Source: CAZSDW01 sp964605705 | GTDB lineage: Bacteria; Fidelibacterota; UBA2242 | Assembly: GCA_964605705.1 (NCBI GenBank) | Contig: CAZSDW010000008.1 | Location: forward strand, 1 to 64,000 | Direction of reading: 5' to 3' | DNA: 64,000 nucleotides | Shown here: positions 16,537 to 25,764 of the stretch, piece by piece | How positions within the stretch are numbered: position 1 is the first letter of the stretch | How the letters are laid out: each line of letters opens with the position of its first letter | Program-made: the position numbers and the translations under genes | Notes under the pieces: model-generated | Told to the model about the DNA's origin: nothing | Database searches by the model: none | Seen by the model: only the letters and a program-made list of their open reading frames with translations

Positions 16537-18390
16537 ATGAACATTTATTTTCGAATGCTAAAATGGGTCAAACCCTACTGGAAATTACTGATTGTCAGTG
16601 TGTTGGCGTCTTTGTTGTTTGTTGCTTTCAACAGTGCTTCTGTATGGCTGACAGCGTCATTTGTAAATGTCCTGTTTCCACAGGAGCATTCCCAAATCGT
16701 CCAATCACAGAACAGTCCGGACATCAATCAGCAAAAGATTGATCTGAACCAGAAAATTAAAACAGCTACCAATCGTTTGCTGGTGCGGGACAATCCCGTA
16801 GATTCGTTAAAAGTGCTTTGTATTGCGATATTTCTGACATTTTTCCTGAAGAATATCTTTTATTACATTAAAAATTTATTGGTCGGATTTATTCAACTGC
16901 GTCTGATCACCGATATTCGCAACAAGCTCTATGCTCATCTTCATCATCTTTCCCTGGCATATTTTCATCGAAAAAAGGGCGGCGAACTGATGTCAATCAT
17001 TTTAAACGATGTTGGTGTCATGCGTCAGGCGTTCACCGTCAGCTTTGATAAACTGCTGGTAGAACCAATCAATATATTAACCTTTGTTATCTTACTATTC
17101 ATTATTTCCTGGCAACTGGCGCTGCTGGCGTTTATCATTTTACCAGTTTCCTTCATTCTTATATCAAAAATAGGACAGAGCATCCGGCGAAAGTCTGTTC
17201 GTTCCTCCAAACAGATTGCCGGTATTACATCTATCCTGAATGAAACGATCAGCGGCATCCGGGTAGTGAAAGCCTTTGCAATGGAACAATTTGAGAAGCG
17301 TCGTTTTTTTAACGAAACCCAAAAGTACTATAAACTGATGTTCAAGCGTCGCAGGCTAAGAGCATTGTCCACACCGCTGAATGAGGGATTCGGAGTGTTT
17401 GTCGGTGTCATTTTGTTATGGATTGGAGGCAACCAGGTCCTGGGTGGAACCGGGATTGAAGCCGAAGATTTTATCCGGTTCATAATTTTGCTCTTTGCGA
17501 TTTTAACGCCGATTAAATCATTGAACACTGTCAATATTGATATCCAGGAAGGAATAGCCTCAGCAATCAGGGTCTTTTCAATTTTGGACACGGAGCCAAA
17601 AATCACCGAAAAGCCCGATGCAATCCAATTGAACGAATTTAATTCAGAAATCGAATATCGCGATGTGACATTCCAGTATGAGACGAAGAATGGTGATGTT
17701 CTTCAAAATATTAACTTAATGTTGAAAAAGGGGCAGATTATCGCTATTGTCGGTCATAGCGGCGCCGGCAAATCAACCCTGGCGGATCTGTTGCCCAGAT
17801 TCTACGATATCCAGCAGGGATCAATCACCATCGATGGAACAGATATCCGGGATTTAACCCTCTCTTCTTTACGGTCACTGATGGGCATTGTCACTCAGCA
17901 GACGATCCTGTTCAATGATACAATTTTCAATAATATTGCCTACGGGATGGAAAATGCGGATGCTGATACGGTTATTGCCGCCGCCAAAGCCGCCAATGCC
18001 CATGAATTTATCGCTGAATTTCCCGACCAATATGAGACGATTATTGGCGAAAAAGGTTCACGATTATCCGGCGGTCAAGCACAGCGAATCGCCATTGCCC
18101 GGGCACTGCTGAAAAATCCGCCTATTCTGATTCTTGATGAAGCCACTTCGTCACTGGATACTGAATCAGAACAGAAGGTTCAGTTAGCAATTGACCGGCT
18201 GATGAAGGACCGGACCGTGATGGTTATTGCTCATCGACTGACGACGATTCAGTCCGCAGACAAGATTATTGTTCTTGATAAAGGTAAAATCGTAGAACGG
18301 GGCAATCATCAGGAACTTCTCAGCAAAAATGGTATTTATAAATATTTGCACGATATTCAGTTTAACAATCATATTAAGACGGTTAAATAA
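16537..18390 (+). CDS. MsbA-type ABC exporter (permease-ATPase half transporter)
   Basis: 617 residues. The N-terminal membrane domain (about 10-330, six helices) contains an unusually long first extracytoplasmic segment (about 45-85, QEHSQIVQSQNSPDINQQK). The C-terminal nucleotide-binding domain (about 370-605) carries Walker A GHSGAGKST (about 405-413), Q-loop TQQTILFND, signature LSGGQAQ, Walker B ILILDEATSSLD and H-loop AHRLTT. The family exports lipid A, lipids or drugs as a homodimer. The following gene is a lipopolysaccharide-kinase-like protein and the next is DUF3108, so an envelope role such as lipid A/LOS flipping is likely, though multidrug export cannot be excluded. Confidence 0.9.
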   Translation: MNIYFRMLKWVKPYWKLLIVSVLASLLFVAFNSASVWLTASFVNVLFPQEHSQIVQSQNSPDINQQKIDLNQKIKTATNRLLVRDNPVDSLKVLCIAIFLTFFLKNIFYYIKNLLVGFIQLRLITDIRNKLYAHLHHLSLAYFHRKKGGELMSIILNDVGVMRQAFTVSFDKLLVEPINILTFVILLFIISWQLALLAFIILPVSFILISKIGQSIRRKSVRSSKQIAGITSILNETISGIRVVKAFAMEQFEKRRFFNETQKYYKLMFKRRRLRALSTPLNEGFGVFVGVILLWIGGNQVLGGTGIEAEDFIRFIILLFAILTPIKSLNTVNIDIQEGIASAIRVFSILDTEPKITEKPDAIQLNEFNSEIEYRDVTFQYETKNGDVLQNINLMLKKGQIIAIVGHSGAGKSTLADLLPRFYDIQQGSITIDGTDIRDLTLSSLRSLMGIVTQQTILFNDTIFNNIAYGMENADADTVIAAAKAANAHEFIAEFPDQYETIIGEKGSRLSGGQAQRIAIARALLKNPPILILDEATSSLDTESEQKVQLAIDRLMKDRTVMVIAHRLTTIQSADKIIVLDKGKIVERGNHQELLSKNGIYKYLHDIQFNNHIKTVK

Positions 18391-18423
18391 ATTTAGTCAT
18401 TCTAACAAAACCGGGGAATTTGT

Positions 18424-19206
18424 ATGAAAAAATCGGCTTATATTGGTCCGAAACTCAGTCGTTATCAGTTTGAAGGTTTGAAGAATCGCGGGTGGATTAT
18501 TGAGTATGCCAGCGAGGTTTACAAACGTCACCCGAATATTGTTGCTTTAATTGAACTGGATATTGGACAGTATCAGCGAATGGTGGTGAAAAATTTTGGC
18601 TGGCGGGATGCAAAATCTCCTTTACTAAGTCCTTTTATCATATCTCCGGCACGGAAAGCTTGGAACGCTTCACATCAATTAATAGACGCCGGTGTACCAG
18701 TACCTAAACCGATAGCCGTTCATACTGCCCGACAAGCCGGATTTATTGATTGTAATTATTACATTTCCGAATATGTCGGCAAACACGAGAAGGCATCCCG
18801 ATATTTAGGGAGTAATATTGTATCACTGCAAAAAAAGACGTTGATCGTCAAAAAAATTGGCGAAATCATCTTTAAAATGCACAACGCTGGGTTTATTCAC
18901 AACGATCTGGTACAGGATAATTTCCTGGTTGTAGAAGGTAATTGTGAGAAAATCTTTCTGGTTGATGTAAACCGGGTTCAGAAAAAGTCAAAAATCACCA
19001 ATGAAGAAAAGATGCTTGACATCGCCCGGCTAAATTTATGTTGTTGTGATCTTGAGCAGGACCATGATAATTGCCTCTGGTTATATTTGCTTGTTGCCTA
19101 TGATTCGGACAATGCCGAACAGAATCTAAGCTTACTGAAGAAAGCACTTAAAACGATGACGGTTAAAAATCGGGAAAAGAATCCTGAAAAATCGAAGACC
19201 AAGTAA
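18424..19206 (+). CDS. WaaP/KdkA-like lipopolysaccharide kinase family protein
   Basis: 260 residues with a reduced protein-kinase-like fold. VVKNFGW (Lys56, ATP-contacting) lies in the N-lobe, and the catalytic loop HNDLVQDNF (His159, Asp161, Asn166) is followed by the metal-binding position VDVNR (Asp181). This matches Kdo/heptose kinases that phosphorylate the inner core of lipopolysaccharide at the cytoplasmic face. Its place 33 bases behind an MsbA-like exporter supports the call. Some relatives phosphorylate other small molecules, so the substrate is inferred. It starts at ATG 18424. Confidence 0.75.
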   Translation: MKKSAYIGPKLSRYQFEGLKNRGWIIEYASEVYKRHPNIVALIELDIGQYQRMVVKNFGWRDAKSPLLSPFIISPARKAWNASHQLIDAGVPVPKPIAVHTARQAGFIDCNYYISEYVGKHEKASRYLGSNIVSLQKKTLIVKKIGEIIFKMHNAGFIHNDLVQDNFLVVEGNCEKIFLVDVNRVQKKSKITNEEKMLDIARLNLCCCDLEQDHDNCLWLYLLVAYDSDNAEQNLSLLKKALKTMTVKNREKNPEKSKTK

Positions 19207-19944
19207 TTGAATAAAGGACATCTATTTCTTTCATTACTGCTTTCAATGATGCTGATATCTGAAATCAGCCCGGGGCAGCCAATCGCCCGGTTTTCACCGG
19301 GTGAAAAGTTGCATTATTCTGCCTGGTTTAATTTTGTCAAAGGTGGCGAGTCAACTTTACAGATCGTGGGAATCGACACGGTCAATACCATGCCCGTTTT
19401 TCATGTTCAATCAGTGACGGAATCACTGCCGTTTTTTGACCGTTTCTATAAAGTCAGGGATTACATGGAATCCTGGATTGATATGACTGGGATGTTTTCG
19501 TACCGATTCTCGAAGTCTATTCGGGAAGGAAATTATAAAAAGAAATATACTGTTGATTTTAATTATCAGCGGCTGCAAGCAATCTCAAAAACAGATAGTA
19601 ATACTATTCCGATTGACATTCATGACGGTCTATCAATGTTTTATTATGTACGAACCCTCGACTTGAGCGTCGGCGATGTTATTGAAATTAATTTTTACGA
19701 TAACGATATGCTCAGACCGTTTATGATTAAGGTGGACAAAATCGAGCTGGTGAAAACGCCGGTTGGCGAGATTGAGTGCTTTGTTCTATCACCCTTTCTT
19801 GAGTCCGGTAAGATGTTTAAGCAAATGAGTAAAATAACAATTCACGTTAGTACGGATAAGAGACGCCTGCCGGTCATGATTTCCAATAGTGCCCGCTTTG
19901 GAACATTGACCCTGAAATTGGAGTCGATCGAATCTCCCCGATAA
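19207..19944 (+). CDS. DUF3108 domain exported protein
   Basis: 245 residues starting at TTG 19207, directly abutting the TAA of the kinase gene (TAATTG), so translation is probably coupled. A signal peptide is visible (1-24; LFLSLLLSMMLISEISPGQ). The body fits DUF3108: FSPGEKLHYSAWFNFVKGGESTLQ, then YKVRDYMESWID, then YKKKYTVDFNY, and a C-terminal LPVMISNSARFGTLTLKLE. The family is periplasmic or envelope-associated with a beta-barrel-like fold of unknown biochemical role. It is convergent with the histidine kinase gene on the other strand. Confidence 0.8.
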   Translation: MNKGHLFLSLLLSMMLISEISPGQPIARFSPGEKLHYSAWFNFVKGGESTLQIVGIDTVNTMPVFHVQSVTESLPFFDRFYKVRDYMESWIDMTGMFSYRFSKSIREGNYKKKYTVDFNYQRLQAISKTDSNTIPIDIHDGLSMFYYVRTLDLSVGDVIEINFYDNDMLRPFMIKVDKIELVKTPVGEIECFVLSPFLESGKMFKQMSKITIHVSTDKRRLPVMISNSARFGTLTLKLESIESPR

Positions 19945-19967
19945 TTCGCTAAAAGTTTTACGAATGA

Positions 19968-21338
19968 TTATTTGAAAGACTTATCAACCGGCAATTTTAT
20001 CATAAACGTTGTACCCTTGCCGACAATACTGCTGACCTCAATGGTACCATTATGTGCTTCGATAATCCTTTTAACAATGGCTAATCCCAATCCGGTACTT
20101 TTTTCACCGGCGGTCGGTTTGACACTGGTTTTACTGAATTCCTTGAATATTTTGGAGATTTCGTTTTCCGGGATTCCCTGCCCCTGATCGGCAACTGAAA
20201 TTTTAATACCATCGTCTGTGCGGTGAGCACCGATGGTGACTGTCGTATCAGGATGTGAGAATTTAATCGCGTTGGTTACCAGATTATCAAGAACCTGCAT
20301 GAAGCGGTTGGCATCAACCGTAATTTCCGGCAGATAAGGCTCAATATTTAGTTTGAGTTTAATTCGTTTTTTATCGGCAAGGGATTTCGCCATTGATTGA
20401 TACGTATGAAAAAACTCGTGCGGATCGATGGGTCTGAGATTGAGCTCCAGCCTGCCGGATTCGATTGCGCTGAAATCCAGGAGATTATTGATCAGGTTCA
20501 GCATCCGGTCGCAATTGCGGTCCATTGTGTCCAGCACTTCGCGCTGTTTGTCATCGATTTCGCCAAGATATCCATTCAGAAAAAGAATGATAAAATTTTT
20601 AATGACCCCAATTGGACTGCGCAAATCATGAGCGGCAATACCAAAAAATTTATTCTTTAAATCGTTCAGTTGTACCAGTTGTTCATACATACGGCTCTTT
20701 TCGAAAATCACAGATAACTGCCGGGCGATTTTCTGGAAAGTGTCCAGGTGAATGTTTCTATACCTGTTTTTTTGTGTGCAGGAAAAGAAAATAAATCCGA
20801 CCGGTTTATTGATGGCGATCAGCGGACAGGTCAGGCTGGAGCGCATGCCCTCTTTGACGATCAGGCGGGTTGATTCAGAGTGAGGATGTTGCGCCAGATA
20901 ATGCTCAAGATCATTAATGATGCGAGGTTCACCTGTTTGGATTATTTTTTCCAGGCTGCTGCCCTTGATTGGTGCTGAATAACCTTCATTTATAATTATT
21001 GTTGCTGCATTGGATCGGGCGCAGCAGGCACGAAGTTCTTGTTTATCTTCATCGATCAATGCCACGCTGATTCGATCGTAAGGAATGACATCCTGAAATG
21101 TCTCAAAGATATGTTTTAGAATATCTGTTAAAAGCAATCCGTCATTGATTTTCTCGGTGATGGACGCCAGTTTACGTTGTTCCTGACATTGTTTTTCAAA
21201 GGATTCACCGACCGCCAGAATGGCATCAACCAAAGGTGCCATGGGATCAGATTTCGGAATATTCAATGCCGGGTGAAAATTGCCATGTGTCATGTCATTC
21301 AGGATTCTGATAAATTCATCAATGCGCTGTTTATCCAT
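19968..21338 (-). CDS. GAF-domain sensor histidine kinase
   Basis: 456 residues, cytosolic (no membrane helix). Domains: short N-terminal helical region, GAF sensor (about 60-215; DVIPYDRISVALIDEDKQELRACCA), HisKA (about 225-290) with phosphoacceptor His237 in AAHDLRSPIG, and HATPase (about 330-450) with N-box NLVTNAIKFS, G1 DQGQGIP and G2 TGLGLAIVKR. It autophosphorylates and passes phosphate to an unidentified response regulator; none adjoins it here. Its start overlaps the end of the YgiQ gene by 8 bases, an odd pairing for a kinase. Ligand unknown; Cys105 and Cys106 in the GAF domain could be redox- or cofactor-relevant. Confidence 0.9.
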   Translation of the reverse strand: MDKQRIDEFIRILNDMTHGNFHPALNIPKSDPMAPLVDAILAVGESFEKQCQEQRKLASITEKINDGLLLTDILKHIFETFQDVIPYDRISVALIDEDKQELRACCARSNAATIIINEGYSAPIKGSSLEKIIQTGEPRIINDLEHYLAQHPHSESTRLIVKEGMRSSLTCPLIAINKPVGFIFFSCTQKNRYRNIHLDTFQKIARQLSVIFEKSRMYEQLVQLNDLKNKFFGIAAHDLRSPIGVIKNFIILFLNGYLGEIDDKQREVLDTMDRNCDRMLNLINNLLDFSAIESGRLELNLRPIDPHEFFHTYQSMAKSLADKKRIKLKLNIEPYLPEITVDANRFMQVLDNLVTNAIKFSHPDTTVTIGAHRTDDGIKISVADQGQGIPENEISKIFKEFSKTSVKPTAGEKSTGLGLAIVKRIIEAHNGTIEVSSIVGKGTTFMIKLPVDKSFK

Positions 21339-23055
21339 GCTTGCGGTTCCTCTTTGTCCTGGCTGGTTTTGGTTTCGAGACTAAAATACTTTTTTGCCTG
21401 CTTTTCCGGTTCAGGTTTTTTTCGACAAATATTTTTTCCAAGCTAAAGGGATCCAGCTCTGTATAATACATCAGGCTGGAATAGGTCGAAGGAAGTGGTG
21501 TATAAACCTGAACCTGTTCGGGGCAGATGTGGAGTTCATTGGCGGCAAATGTTTTCAGATTTTGCATATCCTTTTCGCTGCAGCCCGGATGGGCAGCGAT
21601 AAAATAATAGGTTAAAAACTGTCGCTTTCCGGCAGCTTCAGAAAATCTATCAAACTGCCGCTTAAATTCAAGTAAAGATTTTGTGCCCGGTTTGCCCATT
21701 TTTCGCAGGACCTGGGGCTCGCTGTGCTCCGGGGCGATTTTCATTTGCCCCGATGTGTGATGCTGAGCGACTTCCTTCAGGTAAATGTTGCCAGAGTGCT
21801 TGTCATCGATCACCATATCGTGGCGGATACCGGAGCCGATGAAGATGTTTTTAATACCTGGCAGTTTACGCAGTTTTCGTAATAATCTCAATTGGTTTTC
21901 GTGATCGACAGGCAGCTGTGGACATTTCTCAGGATAGAGACAGCGTTTATCCTTGCAGGCGCCGCTTCTGAGTTTTTTCCGGCATTCAAAACCGTACATG
22001 TTTGCCGTTGGACCGCCAACATCATTAATATAGCCTTTAAAATCGGGTTTCTGAATCAGCTGCTCGGCTTCCCGGATAATCGATAACTCACTGCGCCAAC
22101 GAACGGTACGCCCTTCGTGAACGCCGATCGAACAGAAATTGCATTCGCCGTAGCAACCGCGATGAGAATTGATCGAAAACCTGAGCGTTTCCAGGGCTTT
22201 GACGTTGCCCTGTTTCGCATAATAGGGATGCACTTCCCGCACGAAATCGAGGGCGTAAATACTATCGAGCTCGGTCTGGCTGAGATAAAATTGCGGCGGA
22301 TTCTGAATCAGGTAGCGATTGTCGATTTTCTGTGCCAGTCCGTCGGCATTCAATGGATCGCTGTTTCGATAGAACTCGTGAAACATACGGATAAATACGT
22401 GCTTGCTTTTTATAACTTCATTATAGGACGGGAGAATTTTATAACCTTCGGGGACAATGTCCGAAATCAGGCAAATGCCTCTGATTGCGGATGGAGTCCT
22501 ACCGGATTTGAGAGTGTTGGCAAATTCGAGAATACTTCTCTCTGCCATACCATAAAGCAGGTAATCGGCTTTGGCGTCGAATAAAATCGGGCGGCGCACA
22601 CTATCCGACCAGTAATCATAATGGGTGATCCGCCGCAGGCTGGCTTCGATTCCACCAATTACGATCGGAACCGTGTTTTTAAAATATTGCCGGATCAGGT
22701 TGCTGTAAATGATACTGGCGCGGTCGGGACGCCGGTTATTCTGCCCGCCGGGCGTGTAATCATCCTGTTTGCGGAATTTCTTCAATGCGGTATAATTAGC
22801 GACCATAGAATCGATGCTGCCGGCGGAAACACCCCAGAACAGTTTTGGCTCGCCGAGTCGGATTATATCCTTTTCGCTTTTAATATCCGGTTGAGCAATG
22901 ATTCCGACTTTATAACCGTGCCTTAGAAGATATTTCCCGATGACAGCAGTACCGATCTGTGGACTGTCGATGTATGTATCGCCGGTCACCAGGATAATAT
23001 CGCAACGCTGCCAACCAAGTTGTTCAAGTTCTTCTGGAGTTGTTGGTAAAAACAT
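21331..23055 (-). CDS. ygiQ: YgiQ-family radical SAM protein
   Basis: 574 residues. The radical SAM cluster motif CYGECNFC (Cys301, 305, 308) lies in SHRGCYGECNFCSIGVHEGR. Upstream is a B12-binding-like N-terminal region (ILVTGDTYIDSPQIGTAVIGKYLLRHGYKVGIIAQPD), and downstream come HTSGQMKIAPEHSE and LTYYFIAAHPGC, all typical of YgiQ (UPF0313). The reaction is not established. The C-terminal tail (KSRQKSILVSKPKPARTKRNRKHG) is basic. It is widespread in anaerobes; the neighbouring genes give no functional hint. Length is a little shorter than the E. coli protein. Confidence 0.92.
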   Translation of the reverse strand: MFLPTTPEELEQLGWQRCDIILVTGDTYIDSPQIGTAVIGKYLLRHGYKVGIIAQPDIKSEKDIIRLGEPKLFWGVSAGSIDSMVANYTALKKFRKQDDYTPGGQNNRRPDRASIIYSNLIRQYFKNTVPIVIGGIEASLRRITHYDYWSDSVRRPILFDAKADYLLYGMAERSILEFANTLKSGRTPSAIRGICLISDIVPEGYKILPSYNEVIKSKHVFIRMFHEFYRNSDPLNADGLAQKIDNRYLIQNPPQFYLSQTELDSIYALDFVREVHPYYAKQGNVKALETLRFSINSHRGCYGECNFCSIGVHEGRTVRWRSELSIIREAEQLIQKPDFKGYINDVGGPTANMYGFECRKKLRSGACKDKRCLYPEKCPQLPVDHENQLRLLRKLRKLPGIKNIFIGSGIRHDMVIDDKHSGNIYLKEVAQHHTSGQMKIAPEHSEPQVLRKMGKPGTKSLLEFKRQFDRFSEAAGKRQFLTYYFIAAHPGCSEKDMQNLKTFAANELHICPEQVQVYTPLPSTYSSLMYYTELDPFSLEKIFVEKNLNRKSRQKSILVSKPKPARTKRNRKHG

Positions 23056-23093
23056 TGTTCAATTTAAAATTCAAAATTTAACATTTACAATTT

Positions 23094-24359
23094 TTAATTA
23101 ATCCCCGCAGAGATTCCCGCCAGAAATCCGGTGGAAAAAGCTGCCTGAAGATTGTATCCGCCGGTATCAGCGTCGATGTCCAGAACTTCTCCGGCGAAGA
23201 AGAGTCCTTTGACGATTCGGGATTCCATGGTACTCGAATTGACTTCTTTCATATCGATACCACCGGCAGTGATAATTGCTTCCTCAATCGGACGATAGCC
23301 GGTGACAGTGAATCGAAAATCTTTCAGCCAGTTACGTAAAACCTGTCGTTCTCCGGCACTGATATTACTAACAGGCTTATCTTTAGCTATCCTGGTTTCA
23401 TCGACACAAACCGGAATTAATTTGGATGGTAGCAGGGATTTCAGCAGTGTGTGGTATTGCTGCTTGCCATGTTCACCGAAGTCTCGCAACAATCGGGTAT
23501 CGAGTTTCTGATAATCCAGGGCAGGTTTGAGATCGATGGAAATTTCGACGGTCGATTTCTGACTGAGTGCCACGGCGGCTTCATTGGATAGGGTCAGGAT
23601 AATCGGTCCCGACAATCCAAAATGGGTAAAGAGCATTTCACCGAATTCAGCCGATTGCTTTTTCTCATTGATCCAGAGCGTTGCATTGACATTACGAAGA
23701 CTCAAACCCTGCAAGCGTTTGGCGGTCGTTCCGGCAGTTTCCAAAGGGATCAACGCCGGACGGATTGGAACAATATTATGACCAACGTCCCTGGCTAATT
23801 TATAACCGTCACCGGTCGAACCGGTGCGCGGATAACTCTTGCCGCCGGTACACAGTATGACAGATTTGCAGGTTATAAATTCATTGCCATTCCGGGATGT
23901 TATCTGAACGCCAGTGATTTTGGAATCCTGTATTTTTAATTGGGTAACCGGTGAAGCTGTCCGGATATCAGCCTCTGAATCCTGCAGCCAGCGAATCAGC
24001 GCCTCGGTGACGGCAGGAGCGCTTTCACATTCCGGAAAGATCCGGTTGCCCCGTTCGACGATGGTGCTAATGCCGTTTTCATTGAGTAGCTCCCGCAGGT
24101 CATTCACAAAAAAATTATAAAATGCCGGTTTCAGAAAGCGCCCGTTTTTTCCGAAATGACGAATAAACTCATCAATGGAAGTGTCGTTGGTCAGATTGCA
24201 ACGTCCTTTGCCGGTAATGCGGAGTTTACGACCGAGCCGTTCCATTTTCTCCAGCAGCAGAACCTTTTTCCCTTGCAAGGCTGCCTGACCAGCTGCCAGG
24301 ATTCCGGCGGGTCCACCACCAATCACAATAACGTCGTATTCTGAGTGCAAGCCAGTCAT
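23094..24359 (-). CDS. HI0933/YhiN-family FAD-dependent oxidoreductase
   Basis: The open frame extends to 24635, but its first 92 codons overlap thrC and look like shadow sequence. I place the start at ATG 24359 (MTGLHSEYDV..., 421 residues), right before the FAD-binding GGGPAGILAAGQAAL. Further signatures: MERLGRKLRITGKGRCNLTN, CTGGKSYPRTGSTGDGYKLA, GEMLFTHFGLSGPIIL, and C-terminal FAGEVLDIDADTGGYNLQAAFSTG. The family (aminoacetone oxidase/BaiN-like flavoproteins) reduces C=C bonds in some members; the physiological substrate is unknown. It follows thrC by 79 bases on the same strand; functional linkage is not obvious. Confidence 0.9.
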   Translation of the reverse strand: MTGLHSEYDVIVIGGGPAGILAAGQAALQGKKVLLLEKMERLGRKLRITGKGRCNLTNDTSIDEFIRHFGKNGRFLKPAFYNFFVNDLRELLNENGISTIVERGNRIFPECESAPAVTEALIRWLQDSEADIRTASPVTQLKIQDSKITGVQITSRNGNEFITCKSVILCTGGKSYPRTGSTGDGYKLARDVGHNIVPIRPALIPLETAGTTAKRLQGLSLRNVNATLWINEKKQSAEFGEMLFTHFGLSGPIILTLSNEAAVALSQKSTVEISIDLKPALDYQKLDTRLLRDFGEHGKQQYHTLLKSLLPSKLIPVCVDETRIAKDKPVSNISAGERQVLRNWLKDFRFTVTGYRPIEEAIITAGGIDMKEVNSSTMESRIVKGLFFAGEVLDIDADTGGYNLQAAFSTGFLAGISAGIN

Positions 24360-24438
24360 CGGTATAGCTTGGCGACCGTGTTTGGATTTTGCAATGAAAA
24401 ATGGAAGTGTTTTAGCAAAGGATAATATTCTGGGTAGC

Positions 24439-25755
24439 TTAGCGAAAATCGGATCGGCTGAGCAGGAATTCCTTAAAATCTTCGTAATTCTTTGAGATTG
24501 GGACTGATAGCAGCTCCCGCTCCATAAAGTCAGCCAGTCGTTCCGGAATTTTGATCTTTTCGCCGATAACAGGTTCGACAATGTCTTTGAACTTTGCCGG
24601 GTGAGCCGTTTCCAGAAAGATTCCCAAATCCACATTGTGAAATTCGTAGAGATATTTTTTCAGACCCAGGTATCCAACGGCTCCATGGGGATCCAGCAGG
24701 TAACCGGTTTTATCCTTGACGATTCGGATAATTTTACGGGTTTCATCGTCAGAATAGAATGTGCTCCAGATGTCAGTACTGATGGATTTCCAATCGGAAT
24801 TGTACAAATCCAGAATGCGGACAAAATTGCTGGGATTGCCGACATCCATGGCATTCGAGATAGTTTGAATCGAGGCGCGGGGATGGTAATTCCCCGTATC
24901 GATATAATCAGGGAAAACATGGTTGATATTAGTGGCGGCAATGAACCGATGAACCGGTAAGCCCATTTTCAGAGCGATCAAGCCGGCGGTGAGATTGCCA
25001 AAGTTGCCGCTGGGAACGCAAACGGCGATTCGTTTTTTTTGAAAATTCTCAACCTGACGAAAAGCATTGAAATAGTAGAAACTCTGCGGTATCAGGCGGG
25101 AAATATTGATGGAATTCGCAGAAGTCACCATCAATGCCTTTTGAATATCGGGATCGACCAGAGCCGCTTTTGCCATATGCTGGCAATCGTCAAAGTTACC
25201 ATCGACTACCAGCGAGCTGATATTCTGATCCAGCGTGGCGATCTGTTTTTCCTGAATTAAACTGACCTTTCCGGCAGGATAAAGAACAATAACATTAATT
25301 CCCGGAACTTCGAAAAAACCATTTGCCACGGCGCTGCCGGTATCCCCGGAAGTTGCGACGATGATATTCAATTTACGATCGGAATGGCGCACAAAATATG
25401 CCATCAGGCGTGACATAAAACGGGCGCCGACATCTTTGAATGCCATTGTGGGTCCATGAAATAGTTCCAGGGATTTGACATTATCCTCGACAGTGACGAG
25501 GGGTGTGTCAAAGTTGATCGCTTCATTGATGATGTTTCGTAAGACGCTTTCCGGAATGTCATTCTGCATTAAATTCTTCGCAACCTGAAAAGACAGATCC
25601 GGGTAGCTCATCCGACTTAAAGAATTAAAAAAAGTATTGGGTAAAACCGGTATGGTTTCCGGCATATAAAGACCTTTGTCCGACGGCATTCCGCCTAAGA
25701 CTGCTTCCCTGAGGGATACTATATTGGATTTATCGGCGGTGCTGTAAAATTTCAA
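24439..25755 (-). CDS. thrC: Threonine synthase
   Basis: 438 residues, a PLP enzyme converting O-phosphohomoserine to threonine. The start MKFYSTADKSNIVSLREAVLGG is typical of the class with an N-terminal extension; PLP-binding Lys107 sits in HGPTMAFKDVGARF, followed by VATSGDTGSAVANGF (phosphate/PLP loop) and VCVPSGNFGNLTAGL. It is the terminal threonine gene of the minus-strand operon thrA-asd-apgM-thrC, 9 bases behind the putative homoserine kinase, which supplies its substrate. Confidence 0.95.
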   Translation of the reverse strand: MKFYSTADKSNIVSLREAVLGGMPSDKGLYMPETIPVLPNTFFNSLSRMSYPDLSFQVAKNLMQNDIPESVLRNIINEAINFDTPLVTVEDNVKSLELFHGPTMAFKDVGARFMSRLMAYFVRHSDRKLNIIVATSGDTGSAVANGFFEVPGINVIVLYPAGKVSLIQEKQIATLDQNISSLVVDGNFDDCQHMAKAALVDPDIQKALMVTSANSINISRLIPQSFYYFNAFRQVENFQKKRIAVCVPSGNFGNLTAGLIALKMGLPVHRFIAATNINHVFPDYIDTGNYHPRASIQTISNAMDVGNPSNFVRILDLYNSDWKSISTDIWSTFYSDDETRKIIRIVKDKTGYLLDPHGAVGYLGLKKYLYEFHNVDLGIFLETAHPAKFKDIVEPVIGEKIKIPERLADFMERELLSVPISKNYEDFKEFLLSRSDFR

Positions 25756-25764
25756 CGGCTTACC

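Noticed and set aside
23094..24635. Extended N-terminus of the HI0933-type flavoprotein (start at 24635)
   Set aside because: The first 92 codons overlap thrC and encode a low-quality, Ser/Arg/Trp-rich sequence; the conserved protein begins at ATG 24359.
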